From: Clostridia bacterium | GTDB taxonomy: Bacteria; Bacillota; Clostridia; Christensenellales; CAG-138 | DNA length: 32,647 nt | Direction: 5' to 3' | NCBI GenBank assembly: GCA_030526425.1 | Contig: JAUNCT010000009.1 | Coordinates: 1 to 32,647, forward strand | Shown: one piece after another, positions 22,963 to 30,407 of the stretch | Layout: every line of letters starts with the position of its first letter | How positions within the stretch are numbered: position 1 is the stretch's first letter | The notes under the pieces: model-generated | What the model was told of the DNA's origin: nothing | Databases searched by the model: none | Seen by the model: the letters and a program-made list of their open reading frames with translations, nothing else | Position numbers and translations under genes: made by a program

Positions 22963-23709
22963 TCACTTCGCCGCGGGGGCGTCCATCTCGGCGATGTACT
23001 TCTCGAGCACCTCTTCGGTGGGTCCGATCATGCGGATGCGCCCCTTCTCCATCCAAAGGATCTGGGTGCACAGTTCGCGCAGGGTGCTTTCCTGATGGGA
23101 AACGATGACCGCGGTGCGGTCCTCATCGAGGACGATCTCCTTCATTTTGTCGTAGCTCTTTTTGCGGAAGCGCGTATCGCCCACGGACAGCACCTCGTCG
23201 ATGAGCACGATATCCGTTTCGAGCATCGCGGTGATCGCGAACGAGAGCTTGGACTCCATGCCGCTCGAATAGGTGCGCACCGGCATATCGATGGCGTTGC
23301 CGAGCTCCGAGAACTCGATGATCGCGTCCATCTTTTCCATGATCTCCTTTTCGGAGAAGCCGAGCAGCATGCCGCTGAGGACGATGTTATCGCGCCCCGA
23401 GACCTCGCGGTTGAAGCCGACGCCGAGGGACAGCAGCGTGATGCTGTTGCCGAACAGCTCGACCGAGCCGCTGTCGGGCTGGAGGATCCCCGCGATGGAG
23501 CGGAGCGTGGTGCTCTTGCCGCTGCCGTTGAGACCGAGGATGCCGAGGATCTCGCCGCGCTTCACCTCGAACGAGATGCCGTCGACGGCGTGCACGCTTT
23601 TGAGTTCGCCCTTTTTCAGGCGGAACAGGCTTTTCTTGATGGAAAAGCCGGCCATCACCTTATAGTAGATGTGCAGGTCTTTGACCCGGATCGCAAGCTT
23701 TTCTTCCAT
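22963..23709 (-). CDS. ATPase of a polysaccharide/teichoic-acid-type ABC exporter (Wzt/TagH class)
   Basis: The 248-residue ATPase shows the pattern of the ABC-2 polysaccharide export group. It starts AIRVKDLHIYYKV, has Walker A GLNGSGKST (59-67) preceded by the long insert SIKKSLFRLKKGELKSVHAVDGI split around it, and has signature YSSGM (147-151). Walker B is IVLIDEVLSVGD (167-178), with the group-specific SVGD and the following RFRKKSYDKM. It lacks the C-terminal carbohydrate-binding domain found in some Wzt proteins. The ATG at 23709 lies one base after the permease stop codon, so translation is probably coupled. It powers export of an undecaprenyl-linked glycan across the membrane. No glycosyltransferase is encoded nearby. 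Confidence 0.9.
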   Translation of the reverse strand: MEEKLAIRVKDLHIYYKVMAGFSIKKSLFRLKKGELKSVHAVDGISFEVKRGEILGILGLNGSGKSTTLRSIAGILQPDSGSVELFGNSITLLSLGVGFNREVSGRDNIVLSGMLLGFSEKEIMEKMDAIIEFSELGNAIDMPVRTYSSGMESKLSFAITAMLETDIVLIDEVLSVGDTRFRKKSYDKMKEIVLDEDRTAVIVSHQESTLRELCTQILWMEKGRIRMIGPTEEVLEKYIAEMDAPAAK

Positions 23710-23710
23710 G

Positions 23711-24496
23711 TCAGATCACCTTGATGTAGTTGTTTTCGTTCTTATACACGACCTTGAGACCGAGATACGCCACGACCGCCGACAGCGCGAACCACACGAA
23801 AATGATGCGGGTGTTGCTGATATTGCCGTACAGCAGGGCGTTACGCACCTGCGAAACGTAGGCGGACATCGGGTTGACCCAGAGGATGAGCGTGTTGTAC
23901 GGCGCGGGCACGCGCTTGCCGACATCGTAGAAGATACCGGTGAGGTACATCATGAGCCGCAGAACGATCTGCACGATGTTCGCCATATCCTGAATGTAGA
24001 CGCCGAGGTGCATGACGATCAGCGCGGCACCGAACGTGAACAGGATCGCCCCCGCGAACGGCAGCACGGCCAGCGGCATCGTCCACTGCGGCGGCACGCG
24101 GTAAAACAGCAGCATCACGGCGCAGATGCCCATCGAGATGAGCATTTTGAAGCCGTTCACGAGCATGTTGGAAATGACGAGCATGCACTTGGGCAAATAT
24201 GCGCGCGTGACGATCTGCTTATTGCTCTTGACGATGAGCACGCAGTTCGAGATGGTGCGGTTGAAGAAATCCCACAGCGTGATACCGATGAAGATGAACA
24301 GCGGGAAGTACGGTTCGGACGCGTTGAAGACCACACCGTAGATGAAGGTGTAGATCAGCATGAAGGAAAGCGGGTTGAGGATCCACCACAGCCAGTTGAG
24401 GTAGGACCCGTTGACTTCGGCCTGCAAGGTCGCCTTGGCGCTGCGCAGCGCGTAAGGCCAGTAACGCTTCAGGTCGCGGTAAAATCGTTTCAGCAT
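23711..24496 (-). CDS. Permease of a polysaccharide/teichoic-acid-type ABC exporter (Wzm/TagG class)
   Basis: The 261-residue ABC-2 permease has six hydrophobic segments. The N-terminus is amphipathic (MLKRFYRDLKRYWPYALRSAKATLQAEVNGSYLNWLWWILNP), a signature of this class. The stretch LPKCMLVISNMLVNGF and the pre-terminal VNPMSAYVSQVRNALLYG are also typical. It forms the channel through which a lipid-linked polysaccharide or wall teichoic acid crosses the membrane, powered by the ATPase encoded one base downstream. The start at 24496 follows GGAGCAACG. It is first in a two-gene operon with a clear promoter at 24547-24576. Confidence 0.9.
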   Translation of the reverse strand: MLKRFYRDLKRYWPYALRSAKATLQAEVNGSYLNWLWWILNPLSFMLIYTFIYGVVFNASEPYFPLFIFIGITLWDFFNRTISNCVLIVKSNKQIVTRAYLPKCMLVISNMLVNGFKMLISMGICAVMLLFYRVPPQWTMPLAVLPFAGAILFTFGAALIVMHLGVYIQDMANIVQIVLRLMMYLTGIFYDVGKRVPAPYNTLILWVNPMSAYVSQVRNALLYGNISNTRIIFVWFALSAVVAYLGLKVVYKNENNYIKVI

Positions 24497-24546
24497 CGTT
24501 GCTCCGTTTCGAAAATGTTTTTTGCGGTTTCCGCATAGATACGGTT

Positions 24547-24576
24547 ATTGTACCCCATCGCAGCGGAGTTTGCCAA
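24547..24576 (-). promoter_or_regulatory. Promoter of the glycan exporter operon
   Basis: On the minus strand TTGGCA (24571-24576) is followed after 18 bases by TACAAT (24547-24552). The leader is about 45 bases. Confidence 0.7.
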
Positions 24577-24674
24577 TATTATTCATTGCAAAAGCCGCGC
24601 CGCGCATCCTTTTTGCGCGGGTTTCGCCGCGAATGCGGGATTGGCGCCGGTTTTTCCGCCGCGGCGGAGGTGTA

Positions 24675-24704
24675 TTGCTCGCGGTGCGGATGCTATGCTG
24701 TAGT
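24675..24704 (+). promoter_or_regulatory. Weak promoter candidate for the gene at 24741
   Basis: TTGCTC (24675-24680) is followed after 18 bases by TGTAGT (24699-24704), which carries an upstream TGC that could act as an extended -10. Neither box is good; the placement 36 bases before the start codon is the main support. Confidence 0.35.
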
Positions 24705-24740
24705 CAGCGGATGAGAACGATCCGCCGGAAGGAGCGAACG

Positions 24741-25145
24741 ATGTTATACGATGCGAACAGAGAACGGATGGAAGCCCGTGCCGCGGGCGAGCGCGCGCTT
24801 GCGAGCCTGAGAGCCGCGCTGCGCGACCTTTCCTCCGCGCGCAATTTCGGGCTTTGGGACATGCTCGGCGGGGGCTCGTTCGTGACTCTGTTCAAGCAGA
24901 TGAAGCTGAACGCCGCCAAGCGCAACATGGACCAAGCGAAGCGCGACCTTTACGCCTTTGCCCGCGAGCTCGGCGACATCCGCGACTGCGACCTCACCGT
25001 CGAAACGGGCGACTTTCTCACCTTTGCCGATTTCTTTTTCGACAACTTCTTCGTCGATTGGATGGTGCAGGACCGTATCGTCCGCGCGGGGCAGCAGGTC
25101 GAAGACGCCATCCGCCGCGTGGAGTACGTGATGGCGAGGTTGTGA
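24741..25145 (+). CDS. Unrecognised small cytoplasmic helical protein
   Basis: The predicted protein has 134 residues with no signal peptide. The N-terminal half (NRERMEARAAGERALASLRAAL) and the middle (MKLNAAKRNMDQAKRDLYAFARELGDI) look like long charged helices, possibly coiled coil. They are separated by a Gly-rich aromatic turn (FGLWDMLGGGSFVTLF). Near the end an aromatic patch (LTFADFFFDNFFVDWMVQDRI) is followed by another helix. I do not recognise the family and assign no function. The start at 24741 follows GGAAGGAG at 24727-24734; the open frame extends upstream but without a site. It stands alone between an exporter operon on the other strand and a repeat region. Confidence 0.7.
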   Translation: MLYDANRERMEARAAGERALASLRAALRDLSSARNFGLWDMLGGGSFVTLFKQMKLNAAKRNMDQAKRDLYAFARELGDIRDCDLTVETGDFLTFADFFFDNFFVDWMVQDRIVRAGQQVEDAIRRVEYVMARL

Positions 25146-25160
25146 AGGGAAAACGATTTG

Positions 25161-25199
25161 CGAGGGGGAAACCTTTTTGTGAAAAGGTTCTCCCCCTCG
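25161..25199. other. Long GC/AT-layered stem-loop after the small gene
   Basis: CGAGGGGG and AACCTTTT pair with AAAAGGTT and CCCCCTCG across a short TGTG loop, with one small bulge; the stem covers about 17 bp. It begins 16 bases after the stop at 25145 but has no T run, so it may be an RNA 3'-end stabiliser or part of the repeat that follows directly. Confidence 0.6.
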
Positions 25200-25477
25200 C
25201 GCTCCCCTTTCCAAAAACTTTTCGGGGATATGCATATTATCGGTAAAAGTGAGTTGAGCGGTACGGTGTTGCGGACGAAAGCCGCTGCAAACGAGGACGA
25301 TCGCGCTCCCCTTTCCAAAAACTTTTCGGGGATATGTATATTATCGGTAAATGAAAGTTGAGTGGTATGGTGTTGCGGACGAAAGCCGATGCAAACGAGG
25401 ACGATCGCGCTCCCGAAACTTTTCGGGGAGTATGTATATTATCGGTAAAAGAGATTTGCGCGGCACGGTGTTGCGGG
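25198..25477. repeat. 104-bp tandem repeat, two full copies and one partial
   Basis: Units start at 25198, 25302 and 25406, a constant period of 104 bases. Each unit holds CGCGCTCCC, ACTTTTCGGGG, an ATATG(C/T)ATATTATCGGTAAA block and GGTGTTGCGG. The first two units also share GACGAAAGCCGNTGCAAACG. The third lacks CCTTTCCAAA-like bases near its start and ends early at about 25477. Differences between copies are scattered point changes. No convincing coding frame crosses it. It occupies most of the 400-base gap between 25145 and 25549, together with the hairpin at 25161. Confidence 0.85.
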
Positions 25478-25520
25478 CTTGGGCAGATACTCACTGATAC
25501 CATCGAATCAAAGACACACG

Positions 25521-25545
25521 AACGCCCCGGGTCCTCCGGGGCGTT
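25521..25545 (-). terminator. Hairpin terminator of the ABC-2 exporter operon
   Basis: AACGCCCCGG (25521-25530) pairs perfectly with CCGGGGCGTT (25536-25545) around a 5-base loop, three bases after the permease stop codon. The T run on the minus strand is weak (CGTGTGTCTTTG). Confidence 0.7.
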
Positions 25546-25548
25546 TGT

Positions 25549-26334
25549 TCATGCGATGTCCTTGTTGTTCCAATACAGCGCGCCCGCCGCGGCGAGCAGC
25601 ATCCCCACGGCAAGCCCGGGCAGTGCGAGCGACCAATCGATCCCCCCGCGGGTGATGATATCCGCGCCGTCCGCATACCCGAACGGCGACACCGCCTTGA
25701 AGACCTTCGCGGCGTCCGAAATGTTCGCGAGGATGCTCATGAAATACATCACGAGCGCGAACCCGAGCGCCGGTCCGTAATTATTGCCGCGCGTCACCGC
25801 CGACAGGGCAAAGCACACCAGCGCGATCTCCACCGCGCACAGCGTATACGCAAGATGCAACAGGGCGAACTCCCGCCACGGGACCGTTTCGCCGATGCAC
25901 CGCACCGCGCCCATCGACACCGCGAACACGACCGCCTCGCACGCAAGCACCTGAACGAGCGCCGCCAGCAGCTTCTCGCCGAGCACGCGCCCGCGCGTCA
26001 CGGGGTGCGTGAGCAAAAACTCCGCCGTATGCCCCTGCTCTTCCCCCGAAAGGATGCCCGCCGCGGTGACCGCCGCGAAGAACGCCCCGCCGACGCCGAT
26101 CATCGTGCCGCATTCCACGCTGTAAAACCCGCGCAGCGTGCCGAAGTCGAGCCGGTCCATGCCGAACGCCGTGGCAAAGCTGCCCATCGCCGCGAACGCC
26201 TTGCCGATCTCCCCCATGCTTTTGCGCATTTCGGGGTACAAGAACACACACAGCAGCACGAACGCCGCGATCGACGCCGTCCAGATCCAAAAGGTCTTGC
26301 GCGCACGGCGCAGTTCATTGCAAAAAACCGTCAT
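25549..26334 (-). CDS. ABC-2 type exporter permease
   Basis: The 261-residue protein has six hydrophobic segments and a cytoplasmic N-terminus (MTVFCNELRRARKTFWIW). A large loop after helix 1 (EMRKSMGEIGKAFAAMGSFATAFGMDRLDFGTL) is typical of ABC-2 permeases. The motif AGILSGEEQGHTAEFLLTHPVTRGRVLGEKL is characteristic of the ABC-2 group that includes drug, lantibiotic and Na+ exporters. It partners with the ATPase whose stop codon lies one base upstream of this ATG. The ribosome binding site GAGGAGG lies inside the end of the ATPase gene, so translation is coupled. The exported compound is unknown. Confidence 0.88.
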   Translation of the reverse strand: MTVFCNELRRARKTFWIWTASIAAFVLLCVFLYPEMRKSMGEIGKAFAAMGSFATAFGMDRLDFGTLRGFYSVECGTMIGVGGAFFAAVTAAGILSGEEQGHTAEFLLTHPVTRGRVLGEKLLAALVQVLACEAVVFAVSMGAVRCIGETVPWREFALLHLAYTLCAVEIALVCFALSAVTRGNNYGPALGFALVMYFMSILANISDAAKVFKAVSPFGYADGADIITRGGIDWSLALPGLAVGMLLAAAGALYWNNKDIA

Positions 26335-26335
26335 G

Positions 26336-27205
26336 TCACGCCTCCTCGTAATAATGCAGGAAGATCTCTTCGAGCCCGGGCTCGCGGATCGTCAAATCGC
26401 GCACGGACCCCGCCGCCAAGGTGCGGACGAGCGCATCCATGCCGCCATCGTACAGAAAGCTCACGCTCTCCCCCTCGCGCACGAGGTTCCGCACGCCCGG
26501 AAGCCCCGCGACCTCCGCCGTGCCGCAAAACACCACGCGCTTCGCGCCCGTGCCCGAAAGCCGCTCCGCCGCCTCGCAGGCGATGAGCCGCCCGTCGCGG
26601 ATGACGCCGATGCGGTCGCAGTTCTGCTGCACCTCACTGAGCACGTGGCTCGAGAAGAACACGGTCGTCCCCGCCGCGTTGCGCTCGCGGAGGATGCCGA
26701 AAAACTCCCGCTGCATCAGGGGGTCCAGCCCGCCCGTCGGCTCGTCGAGGATCAACAGCCGCGGTTTATGCTGCAGTGCACACACGATGGCGAGCTTTTT
26801 TCGGTTGCCGAAGCTGAGTTCGGACGCCTTCTTCGCGGTGTCCAGCTGCAGCCGCTCCGCAAGCTCCGCCGCTTCCTTCGCGCAGTCCTTCCCGCGGAGC
26901 TTTGCCGAAAAGCGGATCACCTCATCCGCCCGCATCCCGGAATAAAACGCGTTCTCGCTCGGCAGGTAGCCGACCTCCCGCAGGACCTTTTCCCGTTCCT
27001 TCCACGGGTCCATTCCGAACACGCGGCTTTCGCCCGCCGTCACCCGGATGAGCCCGAGCAGCGTGCGGATCGTGGTGGATTTGCCCGCGCCGTTCGGACC
27101 GATGAAGCCGAAGAACGCCCCCTCGTCCACCGAGAGCGACAGCCCCTCGACGCCGCGCGCCTTGCCGTAAAACTTGGTCAACCCCTTGGTTTCGATCGCT
27201 TGCAT
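26336..27205 (-). CDS. ABC exporter ATPase of the ABC-2/drug-export class
   Basis: The 289-residue protein has Walker A GPNGAGKST (36-44), a Q-loop region (VGYLPSENAFYSGM), signature LSFGNRKK (130-137; a variant of LSGGQ) and Walker B LLILDEPTGGLDP (150-162). A switch His is present in SSHVLSE. The last 80 residues form the extra C-terminal domain seen in drug-type exporters (VVFCGTAEVAGLPGVRNLV, ending LEEIFLHYYEEA). The start at 27205 follows GGGAGGGTTTC; a longer open frame to 27319 would cross the promoter and operator and is rejected. It is the first gene of a two-gene operon. Expression is probably under a repressor acting at 27252-27263. Confidence 0.9.
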   Translation of the reverse strand: MQAIETKGLTKFYGKARGVEGLSLSVDEGAFFGFIGPNGAGKSTTIRTLLGLIRVTAGESRVFGMDPWKEREKVLREVGYLPSENAFYSGMRADEVIRFSAKLRGKDCAKEAAELAERLQLDTAKKASELSFGNRKKLAIVCALQHKPRLLILDEPTGGLDPLMQREFFGILRERNAAGTTVFFSSHVLSEVQQNCDRIGVIRDGRLIACEAAERLSGTGAKRVVFCGTAEVAGLPGVRNLVREGESVSFLYDGGMDALVRTLAAGSVRDLTIREPGLEEIFLHYYEEA

Positions 27206-27251
27206 GAAACCCTCCCGTACTGTTCCGTCCGCAGCGGATCTCTCCGTAATC

Positions 27252-27263
27252 GAACGGTCGTTC
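27252..27263. promoter_or_regulatory. Inverted-repeat operator at the ABC exporter start site
   Basis: GAACG-GT-CGTTC is a perfect 5+2+5 inverted repeat lying 6 bases downstream of the -10 box, at the expected transcription start. This spacing and half-site resemble operators of TetR-family repressors that guard exporter genes. No TetR gene is present in the window. Confidence 0.55.
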
Positions 27264-27268
27264 AACAG

Positions 27269-27297
27269 ATTATATGCCACGCGAACCGAAAAGTAAA
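27269..27297 (-). promoter_or_regulatory. Promoter of the ABC-2 exporter operon
   Basis: On the minus strand TTTACT (27292-27297) is followed after exactly 17 bases by a perfect TATAAT (27269-27274). The -35 box is also part of the T-rich tail of the terminator at 27298-27330. Confidence 0.75.
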
Positions 27298-27330
27298 GAC
27301 CCGTATGCACAAAATTCATGCATACGGGTC
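27298..27330 (-). terminator. Terminator of the acyltransferase operon
   Basis: A perfect 12-bp stem (GACCCGTATGCA at 27298-27309 with 27319-27330) has a 9-base loop. On the minus strand TTTACTTTT follows. It lies 32 bases beyond the acyltransferase stop at 27362. Confidence 0.85.
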
Positions 27331-27361
27331 CAGAGGGGGGGCATGGGTGCGATTTCGTTTG

Positions 27362-28431
27362 TCACGCGAGGAACAGCCGCTTTGCCGCCCGCTTCCACTG
27401 CGGCATCCGGTTGCGGATGAACGCCGAAACGCCCATCACAAAAAACGTCGTGACAACGGAGCACACGAGGTAGACGCCGATCATCGTGCCCTTGGTCATG
27501 GATGCCGGCAGAACGGCGCGGAGACCGCCCGCCCAGAAGGAATGCGAAACGAACAGCGGCATGCTGAACTGCGCAAGCTTTGCAAACATCGGGTGACGGA
27601 ACAGCGCGGTATCGGCACCGCGCTCCGCAAAGGACAACGCGACCGCCGCAACGAACAGGATCAAAATGAAATAATCCTTCCGGTCCGCACCGTAGCGGTA
27701 CATGTAAAAGATCACCGCAAGGTACAGCCCGTGTTCCGCCACAGTGAGCAACCGCTTGCCGAGTTTCGAGAATTCGACCGTGCGGAGCTTTTGCACGGGG
27801 TCGTACATACAGATGCCGATGCCCATCTCCGCGAACGCGCGGAGGTTGCCCTTATACGTCCAACCCATCCATTCGAGCGGCGCCCGCGGCGCCATGTTGT
27901 TGCCGCAGAAGTACCCGAAAATGAGCAGCGTGCTGAGCGGCAAAACGACCTTCACCGCCATGGACGGAAACTTGCGCACCGCGGAACAAGCACCGCCATG
28001 CACAGCAGCATCGAAGAGATGTACCAAACGGGTCCGTTCACCGTGGCGATCTGCAGCCCCGTCATGCCGAGCAGAAAATTCTCGAACAGCGAATCCGTCA
28101 AAAGATGCACGGGGTTGCCGCGTTTGCAGACGACGGTCACCGCCATGCCGACGAGCCATGCGATGAAGACCTCCGGGAAGACGCTCCGCACCTTCCGTGT
28201 GATGAGCATGCGGGTCTCCGCCCCGGGGTCGATGCGGTCGGCGGGCAGCTTTCGGATGGACTGCATCAGAAGATACCCCGAAACCATGAAGAAGAACTCC
28301 ACCGCGAACGAACCGCCGAGAAACAGGCATTCGCTGTCCCCGAGAAGGCTGCGCGTGTGGTGCAGCACGATGATGACCGAAAAGACGAACTTGTAAAAAT
28401 CGATCTTTCCGTTGCGTTGTTTCACATTCAT
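27362..28431 (-). pseudogene. Frameshifted acyltransferase-3 family membrane protein (paralog of 28455)
   Basis: Two overlapping minus-strand frames together match the intact paralog at 28455 over its full length. The first starts at 28431 (MNVKQRNGKIDFYKFVFS, after AAAGGGGAAAACCCG) and runs to SSMLLCMAVLVP. The protein then continues in another frame as AVRKFPSMAVKVVLPLS and runs to the same ending (AAKRLFLA). The break is at about 27981-27984, where one base appears to be missing (CCGCGG, where the paralog has CCCATGG). Repaired, it would have about 356 residues with ten or so membrane helices and would acylate a cell-surface glycan. There is no long homopolymer at the site, so programmed slippage is unlikely. 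A real deletion or an assembly error are both possible. Confidence 0.85.
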
Positions 28432-28454
28432 CGGGTTTTCCCCTTTCTTTCCGT

Positions 28455-29525
28455 TCACGCGAGGAACAGCTTCTTTGCCGCCTGCTTCCACCGCGGCATA
28501 TTATTGCGGATGTATGCCGAAACGCCCATCACGAAGAACGCCGTAATGAAGGAGCAAACCACATACACGAGGATCTGCAGATCGCTGTTCATCGACTGCG
28601 GAAGAACATGCTGCAGCGACTCGGGCAGGAAACGGTGCGACAGAAACAGCGGGAAGCTGAACCTGCCGAGCGCAGTGCAGACGCGGTTGTCGAACAGGCG
28701 CGCGTCGGCGCCCTTGCCCGTAAACGACAGCGCGACCGCGACCGCCAGCACGGAAAGGAACACGAAGTCGCGGCGGCTCTGCCCGCAGAAGAAACAGAAC
28801 AGCAGGATGCCGATGTAGATGGCGTGCTCCGCAAGGGAGATCGTCACTCTTCCGAAGCGGGAAAACTCCAACGAGCGCAGCTTTTGCACCGGGTCGTACA
28901 GGCACATGCCGAGCCCGATCTCTCCGTAGGCGCGCAGGTTGCCCTTGAACGTCCAGCCGAGCCAGTCGCGCGGACCGTGCGTGCCCATGCCGTTGCCGCA
29001 AAGCCGGCCGAACACCAAAAGAACGCTCAGCGGGACGACCACCTGCATCATCATGCCGGGCCATTTGCGCACCATGGGGTACAGCACCGCCATGCACATC
29101 AGCATCGACGACAGGTACCACACCACGCCGTTGACGGAACCGATATGCAGACCCGACATATCCGCCAGCGCGACCTCGAACACCGTATCCACCGCCTCGA
29201 GGACGATGTTTTTCCGTGCCATAACCGCCAGCAGCACGAGCCCCGTGACCCACGCGACGAGGACCTCCGGGAAGAAGCCCTTGAACTTGCGCTTCAAAAA
29301 CGCCGCCGTCTCATCTCCCAAGCGCACCGCGGGCGCGGTCTGTTTCCGGATGGACTGCATGAACAGATACCCGGATACGAGAAAAAAGAATTCCACGGCG
29401 AACGCGCCGCCGAGAAAATACGTTGCCGCGTCGCCGACGAGAACGCGCGCGTGGTGCAGAACGATCACGAGCGAAAAGACGAACTTGTAAAAGTCGATCT
29501 TCCCGTTGCGTTGTGTTACAGACAT
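28455..29525 (-). CDS. Acyltransferase-3 family membrane protein (surface glycan O-acyltransferase-like)
   Basis: The 356-residue polytopic membrane protein starts KIDFYKFVFSLVIVLHHARVLVG; this N-terminal segment with HH is the catalytic hallmark of the acyltransferase-3 (OafA/YrhL-like) family. FAVEFFFLVSGYLFMQSI follows as helix 2. These proteins transfer acetyl or other acyl groups to sugars of surface polysaccharides or lipids. No SGNH domain is fused. The start at 29525 follows GGGGGAAAG. The frameshifted paralog begins 23 bases after its stop, so the two formed a tandem-duplicated operon. The exporter genes for glycans at 22963-24496 might supply a related polymer, but they are a separate unit. 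Confidence 0.88.
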   Translation of the reverse strand: MSVTQRNGKIDFYKFVFSLVIVLHHARVLVGDAATYFLGGAFAVEFFFLVSGYLFMQSIRKQTAPAVRLGDETAAFLKRKFKGFFPEVLVAWVTGLVLLAVMARKNIVLEAVDTVFEVALADMSGLHIGSVNGVVWYLSSMLMCMAVLYPMVRKWPGMMMQVVVPLSVLLVFGRLCGNGMGTHGPRDWLGWTFKGNLRAYGEIGLGMCLYDPVQKLRSLEFSRFGRVTISLAEHAIYIGILLFCFFCGQSRRDFVFLSVLAVAVALSFTGKGADARLFDNRVCTALGRFSFPLFLSHRFLPESLQHVLPQSMNSDLQILVYVVCSFITAFFVMGVSAYIRNNMPRWKQAAKKLFLA

Positions 29526-29573
29526 TGACTTTCCCCCTTTTCCGCGGCGTATCCGCAAAAAAATCCATGTTAA

Positions 29574-29602
29574 ATGATATCCCAAGGGAAACCTTTCCGC
29601 AA
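29574..29602 (-). promoter_or_regulatory. Promoter of the acyltransferase operon
   Basis: On the minus strand TTGCGG (29597-29602) is followed after 17 bases by TATCAT (29574-29579). Confidence 0.55.
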
Positions 29603-29626
29603 GCGCACCGCGGGGTCACGTTTGCA

Positions 29627-29655
29627 TTGCGTTCGGCGCCCGAGGCGCGTATGAT
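29627..29655 (+). promoter_or_regulatory. Promoter of the secreted protein gene at 29700
   Basis: TTGCGT (29627-29632) is followed after 17 bases by TATGAT (29650-29655), 45 bases before the TTG start. It is back to back with the acyltransferase promoter. Confidence 0.6.
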
Positions 29656-29699
29656 GGAACCGGGCGGAAGGCTTTGCGCCGCGCCCGAGGAGGCAACGA

Positions 29700-30353
29700 T
29701 TGAAACGAAACACCCTTTTGCGGGCGGTCCCGCTGCTCGCGGCGCTGCTGACGACCGCAGTACTTCCCGGGTCTGCCATGGGGAACGGACGCACCCCCGA
29801 AACGCCCGCCGATGCGCTGACCGATGCGCTGAAGCCCGAAGCGCTGCTTGCCGCCGCGCCCTGTGTGGAATGGACCTGCACCCGCGAGGACGGCACGAAA
29901 GACTTTATCCGCTGGCAAAAAACGAACGGCGTGCACCGCTATTGCGCGCGCACCGAATTCCCCGAGGGGCGGACGGACGCCATCTGCCTTTCCGACGCGC
30001 CGGAGGATCTGTTCGTTTACCGGTTGAAAGCGGACGGGAGCTTTGCCCGCACGCCGTACAGCGGCGCCGATTTCGCCCTGCTGTGGACGGAGGATGTGCT
30101 CGGGCTCGGGCGGATGGAACCCGAAAGCTACGCCGCCGACAACGAAGGCGGGCTGTGGCGCATCGAGTACGAGGGCTTTTTCGGAAACGACGAAGCGACC
30201 TCCGTCTGGACGCTGACCTACGACCCGGAAACGGCGCGGTTCCGCAGCGCGGAATGCAAGCGCCCCGACGGCACCGCCCTTTCGGGCAGCTTCACCTACC
30301 TCGACCGCACGCCGCAGCCGCTGTGCCCCGCGCGGGCATGTTTTTCCGAATGA
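29700..30353 (+). CDS. Unrecognised secreted protein
   Basis: The 217-residue protein has a signal peptide (KRNTLLRAVPLLAALLTTAVLPGSA, likely cut after AMG or GSA). The mature part is hydrophilic, with many Trp, Tyr and acidic residues (CVEWTCTREDGTKDFIRWQKTNG, YRLKADGSFARTPYSGADF, SVWTLTYDPETARFRSAECK). It reads like a small beta-rich lipoprotein-type or substrate-sensing domain. There is no lipobox. I do not recognise the family. The start codon is TTG at 29700, chosen because GAGGAGG ends 6 bases before it and the signal peptide begins there. It has its own promoter and is followed by a terminator shared with the Ig-like gene. Confidence 0.75.
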   Translation: MKRNTLLRAVPLLAALLTTAVLPGSAMGNGRTPETPADALTDALKPEALLAAAPCVEWTCTREDGTKDFIRWQKTNGVHRYCARTEFPEGRTDAICLSDAPEDLFVYRLKADGSFARTPYSGADFALLWTEDVLGLGRMEPESYAADNEGGLWRIEYEGFFGNDEATSVWTLTYDPETARFRSAECKRPDGTALSGSFTYLDRTPQPLCPARACFSE

Positions 30354-30364
30354 CCGCAGCACAC

Positions 30365-30396
30365 AAAAAGGACGCCGCCGAAGCGACGCCCTTTTT
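30365..30396. terminator. Bidirectional terminator between convergent genes
   Basis: A run of five A and GG on the left pairs with CC and five T on the right. An imperfect GC stem (two mismatches) with a CGAA loop lies between. It serves the gene ending at 30353 on the plus strand and the gene ending at 30408 on the minus strand. Confidence 0.75.
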
Positions 30397-30407
30397 CTTT
30401 TTTGTCC

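Noticed and set aside
25198..25477. CRISPR array
   Set aside because: The repeat unit is 104 bases and contiguous, with no short repeat/unique spacer alternation and no cas genes.
26336..27319. ATPase start at 27319
   Set aside because: It would place the promoter and operator inside the coding region; the ATG at 27205 has a good ribosome binding site and the normal N-terminus.
27952..28491. A separate small acyltransferase gene
   Set aside because: Its end (RCASFRPWR) is out-of-frame sequence, and homology continues in another frame, so it is the 5' part of the frameshifted gene at 27362-28431.
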